IMG/VR virus record: IMGVR_UViG_3300008735_000870
Coordinates: 1-57,946 of that record
Direction: 5' to 3' (one strand)
DNA from: a virus
DNA: 57,946 bases
Shown here: one piece after another, positions 37,324-46,072 of the stretch
Layout: each line of letters starts with the position of its first letter
Position numbering within the stretch: the stretch's first letter is position 1
The notes under the pieces: model-generated
Seen by the model: only the letters and a program-made list of their open reading frames with translations
The model's database searches: none
Told to the model about the DNA's origin: nothing
Made by a program: the position numbers and the translations under genes

Positions 37324-38084
37324 CTACAGGTGTATTAATGTACTGTTTCAATACACCGGAAGTTAACTATCATTTGTTAGCAGAACGATGTGTAGCACAA
37401 ATACAAAAACATTTAAAATTAGAAATAACAGTAGTCACTAATATTGAAACTTATAAACAATTCAAACCGTTAGGGTTTATAAATTATAAACTAGTAGACA
37501 ATGCAGTCGGTAATAGACGAAGTTATCGTGGAAAAAATATTGCTTGGCATAATTTAGAAAGAAGTTTAGCATACGAACATTCACCTTATGATACTACTAT
37601 TCTTATGGATTGTGATTATTTTGTGTTTACAGATAATCTTTTAACATACACAAACACAGATTATGATTTTTTACTTCATAATAAAGTACACGATTTAACT
37701 GGTGAAGATATGATTGAAGGAAAAAATGAATCAACTGTACCAATAGTTTGGGCAACAGTAACAATATTTCGTAAATCAACTTTTGCAAAGCAGATGTTTG
37801 ATTTAATTCAGTTAATACAAAAACGTTATGAGCATTATAGAAATTTATATCGGATCAAATATAGAAATTATAGAAATGATTTTGCATTTGCAATTGCACT
37901 ACATCAACTTAATGGAATGATTTCTCATAAAAACTTTATTCCTACTCCAATGGCAATGTTAGCACACGAAGTTGATGTGTTAGATATGTCAGATACAGGA
38001 GTCACATTTAAATATGGCAAAAAAGTTGGTATAACAGAATTACAAGATGTTCATGTAATGGATAAGGAGTTTGTAAATGTCTGA
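37320..38084 (+). CDS. Glycosyltransferase-like protein (GT-A type, DxD)
   Basis: 254 residues. The N-terminus (VLMYCFNTPEVNYHLLAERC) and the following beta-alpha pattern fit a GT-A nucleotide-sugar fold. TILMDCDYFVF places a DxD-type metal motif at Asp97-Cys-Asp99. Residues around 135-200 (VPIVWATVTIFRKSTFAKQM) would form the acceptor side. The donor and acceptor sugars are unknown. It resembles its neighbour at 38077 in length and layout, so the two are probably paralogues. It overlaps both flanking genes, four and eight nt, within one operon. Confidence 0.6.
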   Translation: MTTGVLMYCFNTPEVNYHLLAERCVAQIQKHLKLEITVVTNIETYKQFKPLGFINYKLVDNAVGNRRSYRGKNIAWHNLERSLAYEHSPYDTTILMDCDYFVFTDNLLTYTNTDYDFLLHNKVHDLTGEDMIEGKNESTVPIVWATVTIFRKSTFAKQMFDLIQLIQKRYEHYRNLYRIKYRNYRNDFAFAIALHQLNGMISHKNFIPTPMAMLAHEVDVLDMSDTGVTFKYGKKVGITELQDVHVMDKEFVNV

Positions 38085-38889
38085 TAGAGGATATGTTTGG
38101 TTTGCATTGAACAATTCTACAACTGACTATGTAGAATTAAGCAAAAAACTTGCAAGTTCTATTAAAAAACATAACAAGCATAATCAAGTATGTGTTATTA
38201 CTGATAAACCTGTAGAACATAAAGAAGAAATTGATAAAGTTATTGTATTAAAAAATGATTATAGTAAAGATCAAGAATGGAAGATGAATAATGAGTGGCA
38301 AATTTTTAATTTAACACCTTTTAAACATACAATTAAATTAGAAGCAGATATGTTGTTCACATCAAATACAGACTGGTGGTGGAATTATTTGCATCAGCAT
38401 AATATGGTGTTTTCGTATCATGTTAGATGTTATAGAGATACAATTATTACTAATACACCTTATAGAAAACTTTTTAAAACAAATAATTTGCCAGATGTAT
38501 ACAATGGATTAACTTATTTTAGAAAAAGTAAACAAGCACAATCATTTTATAATATTTGTAAAGATATTATGTTAAATTGGAATACAGTTAGAGATACATT
38601 TTTAATAAATTGTCATGATAAACACTCAACAACAGATGTTGTTTATGCTCTTGCACTAAAAATTCAAGATCCATTGTGTGAAAAACAAATCAAATTTGAA
38701 TGGTTTAATTTTATGCATAATAAAAGTGGAGTAAATGGATTAAGTCGTGCATATATTAATGATCAATATCTATATACAATGATGGTAGGTCATCCTTTAG
38801 TTGGAGAATACATATATTCAGGTGGTTATAAACAATCAAGAATATTTCATTATCATAATAAAAAATTAATAAAGGAATTTTATGACTAA
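38077..38889 (+). CDS. Glycosyltransferase-like protein, possible paralogue of the preceding gene
   Basis: 270 residues. The order of elements repeats the preceding gene: GYVWFALNNSTTDYVELSKK at the N-terminus, VCVITDKP strand, then HTIKLEADMLFTSN with an acidic Glu89-Ala-Asp91 in place of the classical DxD, and a later NGLTYFRKSKQAQSF segment. This suggests a GT-A fold with a modified metal site, so activity is less certain. The substrate cannot be predicted. An AAGGAG site lies upstream inside the previous gene, and the start overlaps that gene by eight nt. Confidence 0.5.
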   Translation: MSDRGYVWFALNNSTTDYVELSKKLASSIKKHNKHNQVCVITDKPVEHKEEIDKVIVLKNDYSKDQEWKMNNEWQIFNLTPFKHTIKLEADMLFTSNTDWWWNYLHQHNMVFSYHVRCYRDTIITNTPYRKLFKTNNLPDVYNGLTYFRKSKQAQSFYNICKDIMLNWNTVRDTFLINCHDKHSTTDVVYALALKIQDPLCEKQIKFEWFNFMHNKSGVNGLSRAYINDQYLYTMMVGHPLVGEYIYSGGYKQSRIFHYHNKKLIKEFYD

Positions 38890-39178
38890 TTTTTGGAAAG
38901 CATTAGAAGAGTTTAAGCCTACTCCACCTAAAAAACATTATCTTACTTTTAATAAAGAAAAAATAGAAGTGACTTTAGAACAATATTTACAAGTTATTAA
39001 TGCAGGAATAGAAAACTTTGAATATAAAGACAAAAAAATTACAAGAAAAAAGCGTATTCCTGCAGAACAATTACAACCAACACTACATTTAGCAGAGGTA
39101 GGTTATCATTTTTATAATGGGGATCCATATTGGGTAATAGGACATAATAGAGAAGGATTTGAATGGCGGATAGAATAA
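38882..39178 (+). CDS. Small protein of unknown function
   Basis: 98 residues. It contains HYLTFNKEKIEVTLEQYLQV, a basic patch (KKITRKKRIP) and a Tyr/Trp-rich end (YHFYNGDPYWVIGHN). No family recognised. It starts eight nt before the end of the upstream glycosyltransferase-like gene, behind an AAGGAA ribosome site, and ends 16 nt into the next gene. It is probably an accessory subunit of the adjacent enzymes, judged only by tight coupling. Confidence 0.55.
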   Translation: MTNFWKALEEFKPTPPKKHYLTFNKEKIEVTLEQYLQVINAGIENFEYKDKKITRKKRIPAEQLQPTLHLAEVGYHFYNGDPYWVIGHNREGFEWRIE

Positions 39179-40056
39179 GAATATCAGATTTAGACTTTGT
39201 TTATATCAGCTATAAGGAACCCAATAAGGAAGAAAATTGGGCAGACTTATTAAGCAAAGTACCTTGGGCAAAAAGAATAGATGGTGTTGTAGGATTTGAC
39301 AATGCACACAAAGCCGCGGCAGAAAAAGCAGAAACAGATTTTTTCATATCAGTTGATGGTGATAATATTATAGATGAAGCATTTTTATTAGAATCATTAG
39401 ATTGGACAAAAACAAATCCAAAAGCTGTACATCGTTGGAGAGCAAAAAATAATGTAAATGGTTTAGTATATGGCAATGGTGGGTTAGTAGGTTGGGATAA
39501 AGAAACGTGTTTACAAATGAAAACTCATGAAAATGCAGATAGTGAAAAAGCACAAATTGATTTTTGTTGGACAGTACCTCATGAAAATTTGCATAATTGT
39601 TATTCAACAACAATTATAAATGTAGATCCACAACAGGCTTTTATTGCAGGATATCGAGAAGGTACTAAAATGAGTTTAGAACAAGGATTACCTGTTGCAC
39701 CAATGCATTTTAAAAAATTAATTCAGCCTTCGAACTTGCGGGTGTTAATAACATGGATGAGTGTAGGTGCTGATATGGAATATGGTCGATTTGCTATGTT
39801 AGGTGCAAGAATGGGTTGTTATGCAACAACTGTTAGAGGAGCAAATATTCTTGAAGTAAGAGATATGGAACAAATGGCCAGTGTATTTACTAAAACTGTT
39901 GAAGATATTGGAACGGATTTACAAGCATATGGAGAATCAGTAAGACGAAGATTGGATTTGCCAGTAGCAGACTATGATGCCGACGAAAGTAAATTGTTTA
40001 AATTCTGTATGCCACAACATATTAATAAAGGAGTACAAGATCGTGAAACAAAGTGA
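39163..40056 (+). CDS. Glycosyltransferase-like protein (DxD motif)
   Basis: 297 residues. The N-terminal half follows a GT-A pattern: DLDFVYISYKEPNKEENWAD, AKRIDGVVGFDNAHKAAAEK, then FFISVDGDNIID with the metal motif Asp65-Gly-Asp67. Proteins with this layout occur in several marine T4-like phages beside fibre genes, annotated as glycosyltransferase. The C-terminal half (AGYREGTKMSLEQ, about 165-178; GARMGCYATTVRGA, about 217-230) is conserved-looking but unassigned. The last 14 nt overlap the GTG start of the first radical SAM gene. The substrate is unknown. Confidence 0.65.
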   Translation: MADRIRISDLDFVYISYKEPNKEENWADLLSKVPWAKRIDGVVGFDNAHKAAAEKAETDFFISVDGDNIIDEAFLLESLDWTKTNPKAVHRWRAKNNVNGLVYGNGGLVGWDKETCLQMKTHENADSEKAQIDFCWTVPHENLHNCYSTTIINVDPQQAFIAGYREGTKMSLEQGLPVAPMHFKKLIQPSNLRVLITWMSVGADMEYGRFAMLGARMGCYATTVRGANILEVRDMEQMASVFTKTVEDIGTDLQAYGESVRRRLDLPVADYDADESKLFKFCMPQHINKGVQDRETK

Positions 40057-41413
40057 TTATAAATCAGATGCTCTAGTTGCCGCAAAGAAATTAGAAACAA
40101 TTTCTCCTACTATGTGTTTGGCTAAATGGAATCAAGTTTCATTACATCTGCCTACAGGATTAACAAATAGCTGTTATCATCCACCTTTGCACCAAATAGA
40201 TTCTACAAATTTAGATAGTAACCCTGCTGAATTACATAATACACCGGAGAAATTAAAACAAAGACAACAAATGCTCAATGGTGAACGTCCTGAAGGATGT
40301 TCTTATTGCTGGAATATAGAAGATACTGGACAAATGTCAGATAGACAGTATCGTTCAGGTGAACCATGGGCTATACAAGATTTTGAGTCGATTAAAAATA
40401 AACCAATTGACTCAGGATGGACGCCGAGATACGTAGAAGTTAATTTTAATAATGCTTGTAACCTCAAGTGTTCTTATTGTTCACCTCAATTCTCGACCAC
40501 GTGGGGACAGGAGATTGCTGTATATGGCCAATATCCAACGTCTCCTCCCCACAACGCTCCAGAACATTTTACTGGCAGACGTAGACCTATTCCTCATAGA
40601 GAACATAATCCATATGTTGATGCATTTTGGAGATGGTGGCCTACGTTATATAAAAATTTAAAACATTTCAGAATGACAGGGGGTGAACCTTTAATGGATA
40701 AAAATACATATGAAGTACTTGAATACATTACATATCACCCTAAACCCGATTTACATTTAAACGTAACGTCAAATTTCTGTCCACCAGATGAAAAATTAAA
40801 AAACAAGTATTTTGATATGGTTAAAAGAATATGTTTAAATGAAGCAGTAGAACATATGATGCAATTCGTATCAGTAGATGCATATGGCAAAAAAGCAGAA
40901 TACATACGTTATGGATTAGATTTTAATCGTATGTTGGATAATGTGGATGAATTTTTGGAACGTATACCAGTGCGTAATTCTATAACGTTTATTATTACCT
41001 ATAATAATTTAAGTGTTACTAGTTTAAATGATTTATTAAGAGATATACGTTTGTTAAGAGAAAAGCATTCAAAAACGTATCAAAGAGTATGGTTTGACAT
41101 ACCATTATTAAGACAACCAGCATGGCAACAGATAACTTTATTGCCAGAATCGTATCAAGAGATACACAAAGCGAATATAGAATATATGAGAGAATTTTCT
41201 GGCGAAGATGAAGGGTTTGGAGGATTCAAAGATTTTGAAATTCAAAAAATGTTACGCAATTTAGCTTATTGGCGCAATAATAAAAACGATAATACGCAAA
41301 ATAAAAAGAACTTTTACGCATTTTTTAACGAACATGATCGCAGACGTGGAACGCATTTTGAAAATACGTTTCCAGAAATGGCGGAATTTTGGACGGAGTG
41401 TAAAAACTTATGA
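40043..41413 (+). CDS. Radical SAM protein with N-terminal twitch/SPASM-like Cys region, copy 1 of 5
   Basis: 456 residues from a GTG start at 40043, chosen because AAAGGAG lies nine nt upstream; the ATG at 39974 would overlap the previous gene by 83 nt without a ribosome site. N-terminal Cys residues (MCLAKW, SCYHPP, GCSYCW) form a twitch/SPASM-like region, normally C-terminal to the radical SAM core. The core has Cys139-x3-Cys143-x2-Cys146 for the [4Fe-4S] cluster that cleaves S-adenosylmethionine, then TGGEPLM (about 211-217). The end is HDRRRGTHFENTFPEM, shared in form with copy 2. Substrate unknown; peptide, sugar or nucleotide are all possible. Confidence 0.85.
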   Translation: MKQSDYKSDALVAAKKLETISPTMCLAKWNQVSLHLPTGLTNSCYHPPLHQIDSTNLDSNPAELHNTPEKLKQRQQMLNGERPEGCSYCWNIEDTGQMSDRQYRSGEPWAIQDFESIKNKPIDSGWTPRYVEVNFNNACNLKCSYCSPQFSTTWGQEIAVYGQYPTSPPHNAPEHFTGRRRPIPHREHNPYVDAFWRWWPTLYKNLKHFRMTGGEPLMDKNTYEVLEYITYHPKPDLHLNVTSNFCPPDEKLKNKYFDMVKRICLNEAVEHMMQFVSVDAYGKKAEYIRYGLDFNRMLDNVDEFLERIPVRNSITFIITYNNLSVTSLNDLLRDIRLLREKHSKTYQRVWFDIPLLRQPAWQQITLLPESYQEIHKANIEYMREFSGEDEGFGGFKDFEIQKMLRNLAYWRNNKNDNTQNKKNFYAFFNEHDRRRGTHFENTFPEMAEFWTECKNL

Positions 41414-42165
41414 AAAAAATAATAACAACAGGTTGTAGTTATACAAAATATAAATGGCCATGTTGGCCAAACTTTTTATCATGGTTTGAAAATGGGTATG
41501 ATTTAAAAAATTTAGGAGCGGCAGGTAACTCTAACGAAATTATAATGAGATCAGTTTATAATGCTATTAATAAATGGAAGAGTAGTACAGAGAAAGTTTA
41601 TATTATGTGGTCAGGAACAAATAGATATGAAATTGTACACGATAAGATTGACCAAGATTTGAAAAAAGATGAAACTGTTACATATTCTCGTTGGGATCCA
41701 GACTTTAATTGGAATGTTTTTTATGGTGGTCATTATTTTAAAGACAAACATGAATATTATGTACGTTGGTTTCAAAACGAAAGGCAAAATGATGTACGTA
41801 TGCTTGAAAGGATTTTGTTTACACAAATGTATTTAGAAAAGCATAATATTGAATATAAAATGATGTGTTATCGAGGACATATTATTATGCACGACAAAGA
41901 TAAAATGTCAAATGGACAAAGGGCATTATACAATAAAATTGATTGGAGTAAGTTTATATTTTATAAAGACTTTGGTGGATTAGATGACTTTGCTTATGAA
42001 TTATATCCTGAACAATTTGCAGAAAAAAGTGATCTACATCCGTTACCATTTACACATTATAAATGGGTTAAAGATATTATTTTTAAAAGTGACATAGAAC
42101 CACCAGAAGAGGAATATAGGAAATTAAAAGAATGGAAGACCTTAAATTTAAAAAAGAAAAACTAG
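41410..42165 (+). CDS. SGNH/GDSL-hydrolase-like protein, copy 1 of 2
   Basis: 251 residues. The blocks of the SGNH fold can be traced: GCSYT at the N-terminus (Ser10 as likely nucleophile), LGAAGNSNEIIMRSV (block II Gly and Asn), WSGTNR (block III Asn) and SDLHPLPFTHY (Asp208, His210). SGNH enzymes remove or transfer acyl groups from sugars, lipids or peptides. Identity across the full family is low and there are large inserts, so the call is by motif. The start overlaps copy 1 of the radical SAM genes by four nt and the end overlaps copy 2 by 34 nt. A related protein is at 47213. Confidence 0.6.
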   Translation: MKKIITTGCSYTKYKWPCWPNFLSWFENGYDLKNLGAAGNSNEIIMRSVYNAINKWKSSTEKVYIMWSGTNRYEIVHDKIDQDLKKDETVTYSRWDPDFNWNVFYGGHYFKDKHEYYVRWFQNERQNDVRMLERILFTQMYLEKHNIEYKMMCYRGHIIMHDKDKMSNGQRALYNKIDWSKFIFYKDFGGLDDFAYELYPEQFAEKSDLHPLPFTHYKWVKDIIFKSDIEPPEEEYRKLKEWKTLNLKKKN

Positions 42166-43478
42166 ATACAAAGTCAGCATCATTTTGTGCGGCTAAATGG
42201 TACAATGCGACTATATGGTTAGGATCAGGACAAACAACATCTTGTCACCATCCATTGCCACACGCAATTAATCTGGAAGAAATAAAAACAAATCCTTCTG
42301 CAATACACAATACAAAACAGAAAAAAGAACAACGAAGACAAATGCAAGTTGGAGAACGACCTGCAGGATGTGAATATTGTTGGAAAATTGAAGACATAGG
42401 ACGAGATGCAATATCAGATAGAGTATATAAATCAAAAATTTATTCTGATATGGCATTAGATGATGCATTTAGAACAGATTATAAAACAGATTATAATTTA
42501 AAAACTTTAGAAATTGCATTTGATAGAACTTGCAACTTTGCTTGTTCATATTGTAATCCTGCATTTAGTACAACGTGGGCAAATGACATCAAATATAAAG
42601 GTCCATATAAAAATTTAACAACAGATGGGCGTAATCACTTTACTCATGCACACGATTCTGCAGAACCATATAAAAAAGATGAAGCAAATCCATATGTAGA
42701 AGCATTTTACAAATGGTGGGAGACAGATTTGCATAAAAGTTTAGATGAATTAAGAATTACAGGTGGAGAACCAATGATGTCACCAAATTTATGGCGATTA
42801 TTAGATTGGTTTGAGACACAAAAGGATAAAATTAACCCAAATATGCGTTTGGCTATAAACTCCAATTTAGGGGCAAAAAGTGAAATGATAGAAAAGTTCA
42901 AAGCCAAACTTAAACACTTTGACAACTTTCATTTATATACATCAATGGAGGCAACAAACGAACAAGCAGAATATATTAGAGATGGTTTAAATTATTCACA
43001 ATGGTTTGTTGAAGTTGTTAACATGATGCAAGATCGTGTGCCATCACAAATTCATAATATGTGTACCATTAATGCTTTATGTTTAGAATCGTTGCCACAG
43101 TTTTTAGAAACAATTGTTAAACAAAAAGAAAGTGCTTGTAAGCATTATGGAATACCTTTTAATTTTACTTTAAATATTTTAAGATTTCCTAGCTTTCAAA
43201 GTGCTTTAGTTCTACCCGACGACTTGCGTAATATGTTTAAACAGAATTTAGAAAAATTTTTACGGCAATTTGGCTCGCTATTAGAGGAAATGGAAATTAA
43301 TCAGGTCCAAAGATTAGTGGATTATTTGGATGTTGTGAAGACTCCACATAAGGATTCTGCATCAGTTGATAAGTTAAGAAAAGATTTTAAAACATTTTAT
43401 ACACAATATGATAAAAGAAGAGGAAAGAATTTTGAAAAAACTTTCCCAATTATAGGAGAATGGTACCGTGGCATATGA
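42132..43478 (+). CDS. Radical SAM protein with N-terminal twitch/SPASM-like Cys region, copy 2 of 5
   Basis: 448 residues, the closest relative of copy 1. N-terminal Cys set: FCAAKW, SCHHPLPHAI, GCEYCWKIED. Radical SAM cluster motif Cys134-NFA-Cys138-SY-Cys141 is intact, followed by RITGGEPMMSPN (about 211-222) and NSNLGAKSE. The C-terminus YDKRRGKNFEKTFPIIGEW mirrors copy 1. Copies 1 and 2 share the spacing CWxIED between the N-terminal Cys pair and the core, so they look like an internal duplication separated by the SGNH gene. The start lies inside the SGNH gene behind an AGGAAA site. Substrate unknown. Confidence 0.85.
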   Translation: MEDLKFKKEKLDTKSASFCAAKWYNATIWLGSGQTTSCHHPLPHAINLEEIKTNPSAIHNTKQKKEQRRQMQVGERPAGCEYCWKIEDIGRDAISDRVYKSKIYSDMALDDAFRTDYKTDYNLKTLEIAFDRTCNFACSYCNPAFSTTWANDIKYKGPYKNLTTDGRNHFTHAHDSAEPYKKDEANPYVEAFYKWWETDLHKSLDELRITGGEPMMSPNLWRLLDWFETQKDKINPNMRLAINSNLGAKSEMIEKFKAKLKHFDNFHLYTSMEATNEQAEYIRDGLNYSQWFVEVVNMMQDRVPSQIHNMCTINALCLESLPQFLETIVKQKESACKHYGIPFNFTLNILRFPSFQSALVLPDDLRNMFKQNLEKFLRQFGSLLEEMEINQVQRLVDYLDVVKTPHKDSASVDKLRKDFKTFYTQYDKRRGKNFEKTFPIIGEWYRGI

Positions 43479-44760
43479 GTACGGGGCAAAAGAGCCTGAG
43501 AAATTAAAAATAAAAAATATGACTCCTAAACAAAAGGAGTTGTTAATAGAAAGTGAATCATTTTGTATGTTACCGTGGATGCATCTTCACGCATATCCAG
43601 ATGGTAGAGCATATCCTTGTTGTTTTGCTTTTGATCCTTATCCAGTAGGTGATTTAAACAAGCAAAGTTTAAAAGAAGTTTTTAATAATGATAAAATGAA
43701 AGAAATGCGTTTGAAAATGTTGAATAATAAAAAATCACGTGAATGTATAAAGTGTTATGACCAAGAAAAATCAGGATTTTTTAGTTTACGTTTAAGTTCT
43801 AATAAGCACTTTGGACATAATATTGGACTAGTTGATTCAACACAACCTGACGGTACTGCTGACTTTGTAATGAAATATTGGGATATACGTTTTTCCAACT
43901 TATGCAATATGGCTTGTAGAAGTTGTGGTACATGGTTTAGTTCTAACTGGTATGAAGACCATAAAAAATTAACAGGTAGTCCTCCTCCCCATGCAAAAAT
44001 AATGAGAGTTGGTAGATATACAAACGATTTGTGGGAACAGATGTTAGAATCATTTGAGCACACAGAACAATTTTATTTTGCTGGAGGTGAACCAATTATT
44101 ATGGAAGAACATTATAGAATATTAAAAGAATTAGATAAACGTAAAATGTATCACGTAAGATTAATTTATAATACTAATTTTAGTAGAACTAAATTTAAAG
44201 ACATAGATGTTTTTGAGCTATGGAACAAATTTGATTCAGTTTCAATTGGTGCAAGTTTAGATGCAGAAGGCCCACGTGGAGAATTAATGCGTAAAGGTAC
44301 TGTATGGAAAGATATTGTTGCTAATAGAAAAAGAATGATGGAAGTTTGTCCTAAAGTAGATTTTTATATAAGTTCTACTGTTGGTTTAGTTAATTCTTTA
44401 CACGTTTGTGATTTTCATAAAAGTTGGGTAGAACAAGGATTAATTAAATCACAAGATTTCAATTATAATTTATTACAACATCCTACTTGGCAAAGAATAG
44501 ATTTACTTCCACCTGAGTTTAAACAGCAAGTAAAAGAAAAGTATGATGCACATATGAAATGGTTAAAAGATAAAGACCCATTAACAAGGGCAACTAAAGG
44601 GTTTGAATCAGCATTAAATTGGATGTTTAAAACAGATAATCAAAAACATTTGGATTTACATTTTGCACAAACACGAAAATATGATGAAATTAGGAACGAA
44701 AAAACACTAGATGTATTTCCAGAATGGAAGGAGTTATTTAACAAGTATGAAAAGAAATAA
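43468..44760 (+). CDS. Radical SAM protein with N-terminal SPASM-like region, copy 3 of 5
   Basis: 430 residues. The N-terminal Cys region is the clearest SPASM-like form of the five: SFCMLPWMHLHAYPDGRAYP, then CC and a CIKCYDQEKSG pair (about 93-103). In most SPASM proteins this block follows the core, whereas here it precedes it. The radical SAM motif is Cys146-NMA-Cys150-RS-Cys153, then YFAGGEPIIMEEH (about 203-215), and NTNFSRTKF. The C-terminal region (DLHFAQTRKYDEIRNEKTLD) has no assigned role. It overlaps copy 2 by 11 nt and copy 4 by 14 nt. Confidence 0.85.
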   Translation: MAYEYGAKEPEKLKIKNMTPKQKELLIESESFCMLPWMHLHAYPDGRAYPCCFAFDPYPVGDLNKQSLKEVFNNDKMKEMRLKMLNNKKSRECIKCYDQEKSGFFSLRLSSNKHFGHNIGLVDSTQPDGTADFVMKYWDIRFSNLCNMACRSCGTWFSSNWYEDHKKLTGSPPPHAKIMRVGRYTNDLWEQMLESFEHTEQFYFAGGEPIIMEEHYRILKELDKRKMYHVRLIYNTNFSRTKFKDIDVFELWNKFDSVSIGASLDAEGPRGELMRKGTVWKDIVANRKRMMEVCPKVDFYISSTVGLVNSLHVCDFHKSWVEQGLIKSQDFNYNLLQHPTWQRIDLLPPEFKQQVKEKYDAHMKWLKDKDPLTRATKGFESALNWMFKTDNQKHLDLHFAQTRKYDEIRNEKTLDVFPEWKELFNKYEKK

Positions 44761-46072
44761 ACCTTCTGAAGGAAATAAAACATTTTGTATGGCACCATGG
44801 GTGCATACGTATTTGTCACCACAAATGGAAAGAAGGTTGTGTTGTGCTAGTTTGGAAGGATTTACAAACTTTAAGCAGTATATTGATAAGCAAGAATCCG
44901 ACGGTAGTGTTAAATTAAATTTGCCTACTCTTGAAGAACATTGGAATTCTAATTATATGAAGGGTGTTAGAAAAGATTTAATGGCAGGAAAAGAAATACC
45001 ACAGTGTGAAACTTGTAATTATAAACTTTTAAATGCAAACGTATATAGACAGCATTTTAATCGAATGTATTCCAATCAAATAAATGAAGCATTTGAGAAA
45101 ACCGATGAAACAGGGCATACACAAATGAAAGTTACTAGTTTCGATTATAGATTTTCAAATTTATGTAATTTTAGTTGTAGAATGTGTGGTGATATGTTAT
45201 CAAGCACGTGGGAGGCAGAAAATAAAAAGCACGGAACAGTAGATTATGAAAACAAAAGAATTTGGGGAAGGAAAGATATTAAAGAAAGATTACAAAAATT
45301 TCATGATCAACAAGTAGTTAAAGAATTTACAGAAGCAATAGAAGAAAAAAGAATTAAAGAATTTTATTGGTGTGGTGGTGAACCTTTAATGTGGAAGATA
45401 CATTGGACAGCTATGCAGAGGGTTGTAGAGTTAGGTTATGCAAATAGTGTATTTGCACGATATAATTCTAATATGAGTAGAATAGACTTTTATGGAAAAA
45501 ATTTATTTGATGATTGTTTAATACATTTTCAAGATTGGCAAATTAATGCATCAATAGACGGTACAGGAGAAATTGGAGAATATATTAGAACAGGATTAGA
45601 TTATAAACAATGGTTTAAAAATATGCAGTATGCCAGAAAATTTGTTAAGCATCCACGGCAATTACAATTAGATTTAACTGTTACATTGCCGGGTTTATTT
45701 GATTTAGAAAATATGTATAAATTAAGTAAGGAATTAAAAGTACCATTATTGTGTAAAAAAGTTTTTAGTTTCACTAATGATCTTTTGTTAAGTCCTTTGT
45801 GTTTGCCAAGAGATATTTTAGAAGAAATAGTGTCAGAAGTGCAAAATAAAATTACAGATAAGCCTAATGTTTTTAATATGGCTTTTTTTGCAGGATTAAA
45901 AGATTTAAAATCGCACCCAACCAATCAAGAAAAATATTCAACAAAATTGTATTGGGAAGGTCTTAGAGAAGGAAAAAAACATCTAGAATATTTAGATAGA
46001 ATTAGAGGAACAGATATTAAAAAAATATTAGGTAAAAATAAAAAGGTATTAGAATGGTGGACAAGTATATAA
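44747..46072 (+). CDS. Radical SAM protein with N-terminal SPASM-like region, copy 4 of 5
   Basis: 441 residues from ATG 44747. This start has a GGAAGGAG stretch about 13 nt upstream and overlaps copy 3 by 14 nt; an in-frame ATG at 44711 lacks a ribosome site and overlaps more. N-terminal motifs: TFCMAPWVHTYL, LCCASLEGF, QCETCNYKLL. Radical SAM motif Cys140-NFS-Cys144-RM-Cys147; WCGGEPLMW follows near residue 207. ASIDGTGEIGEYIRTGLDY (about 267-285) is typical of the twitch radical SAM family. The C-terminus (RIRGTDIKKILG) is a short helix. Overlaps copy 5 by 19 nt. Confidence 0.85.
   Translation: MKRNKPSEGNKTFCMAPWVHTYLSPQMERRLCCASLEGFTNFKQYIDKQESDGSVKLNLPTLEEHWNSNYMKGVRKDLMAGKEIPQCETCNYKLLNANVYRQHFNRMYSNQINEAFEKTDETGHTQMKVTSFDYRFSNLCNFSCRMCGDMLSSTWEAENKKHGTVDYENKRIWGRKDIKERLQKFHDQQVVKEFTEAIEEKRIKEFYWCGGEPLMWKIHWTAMQRVVELGYANSVFARYNSNMSRIDFYGKNLFDDCLIHFQDWQINASIDGTGEIGEYIRTGLDYKQWFKNMQYARKFVKHPRQLQLDLTVTLPGLFDLENMYKLSKELKVPLLCKKVFSFTNDLLLSPLCLPRDILEEIVSEVQNKITDKPNVFNMAFFAGLKDLKSHPTNQEKYSTKLYWEGLREGKKHLEYLDRIRGTDIKKILGKNKKVLEWWTSI

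Noticed and set aside
39974-40042. An earlier ATG start for radical SAM copy 1
   Set aside because: It would overlap the preceding gene by 83 nt and lacks a ribosome site; the GTG at 40043 has AAAGGAG nine nt upstream.
44711-44746. An earlier ATG start for radical SAM copy 4
   Set aside because: It has no ribosome site and a longer overlap with copy 3; ATG 44747 lies behind GGAAGGAG.
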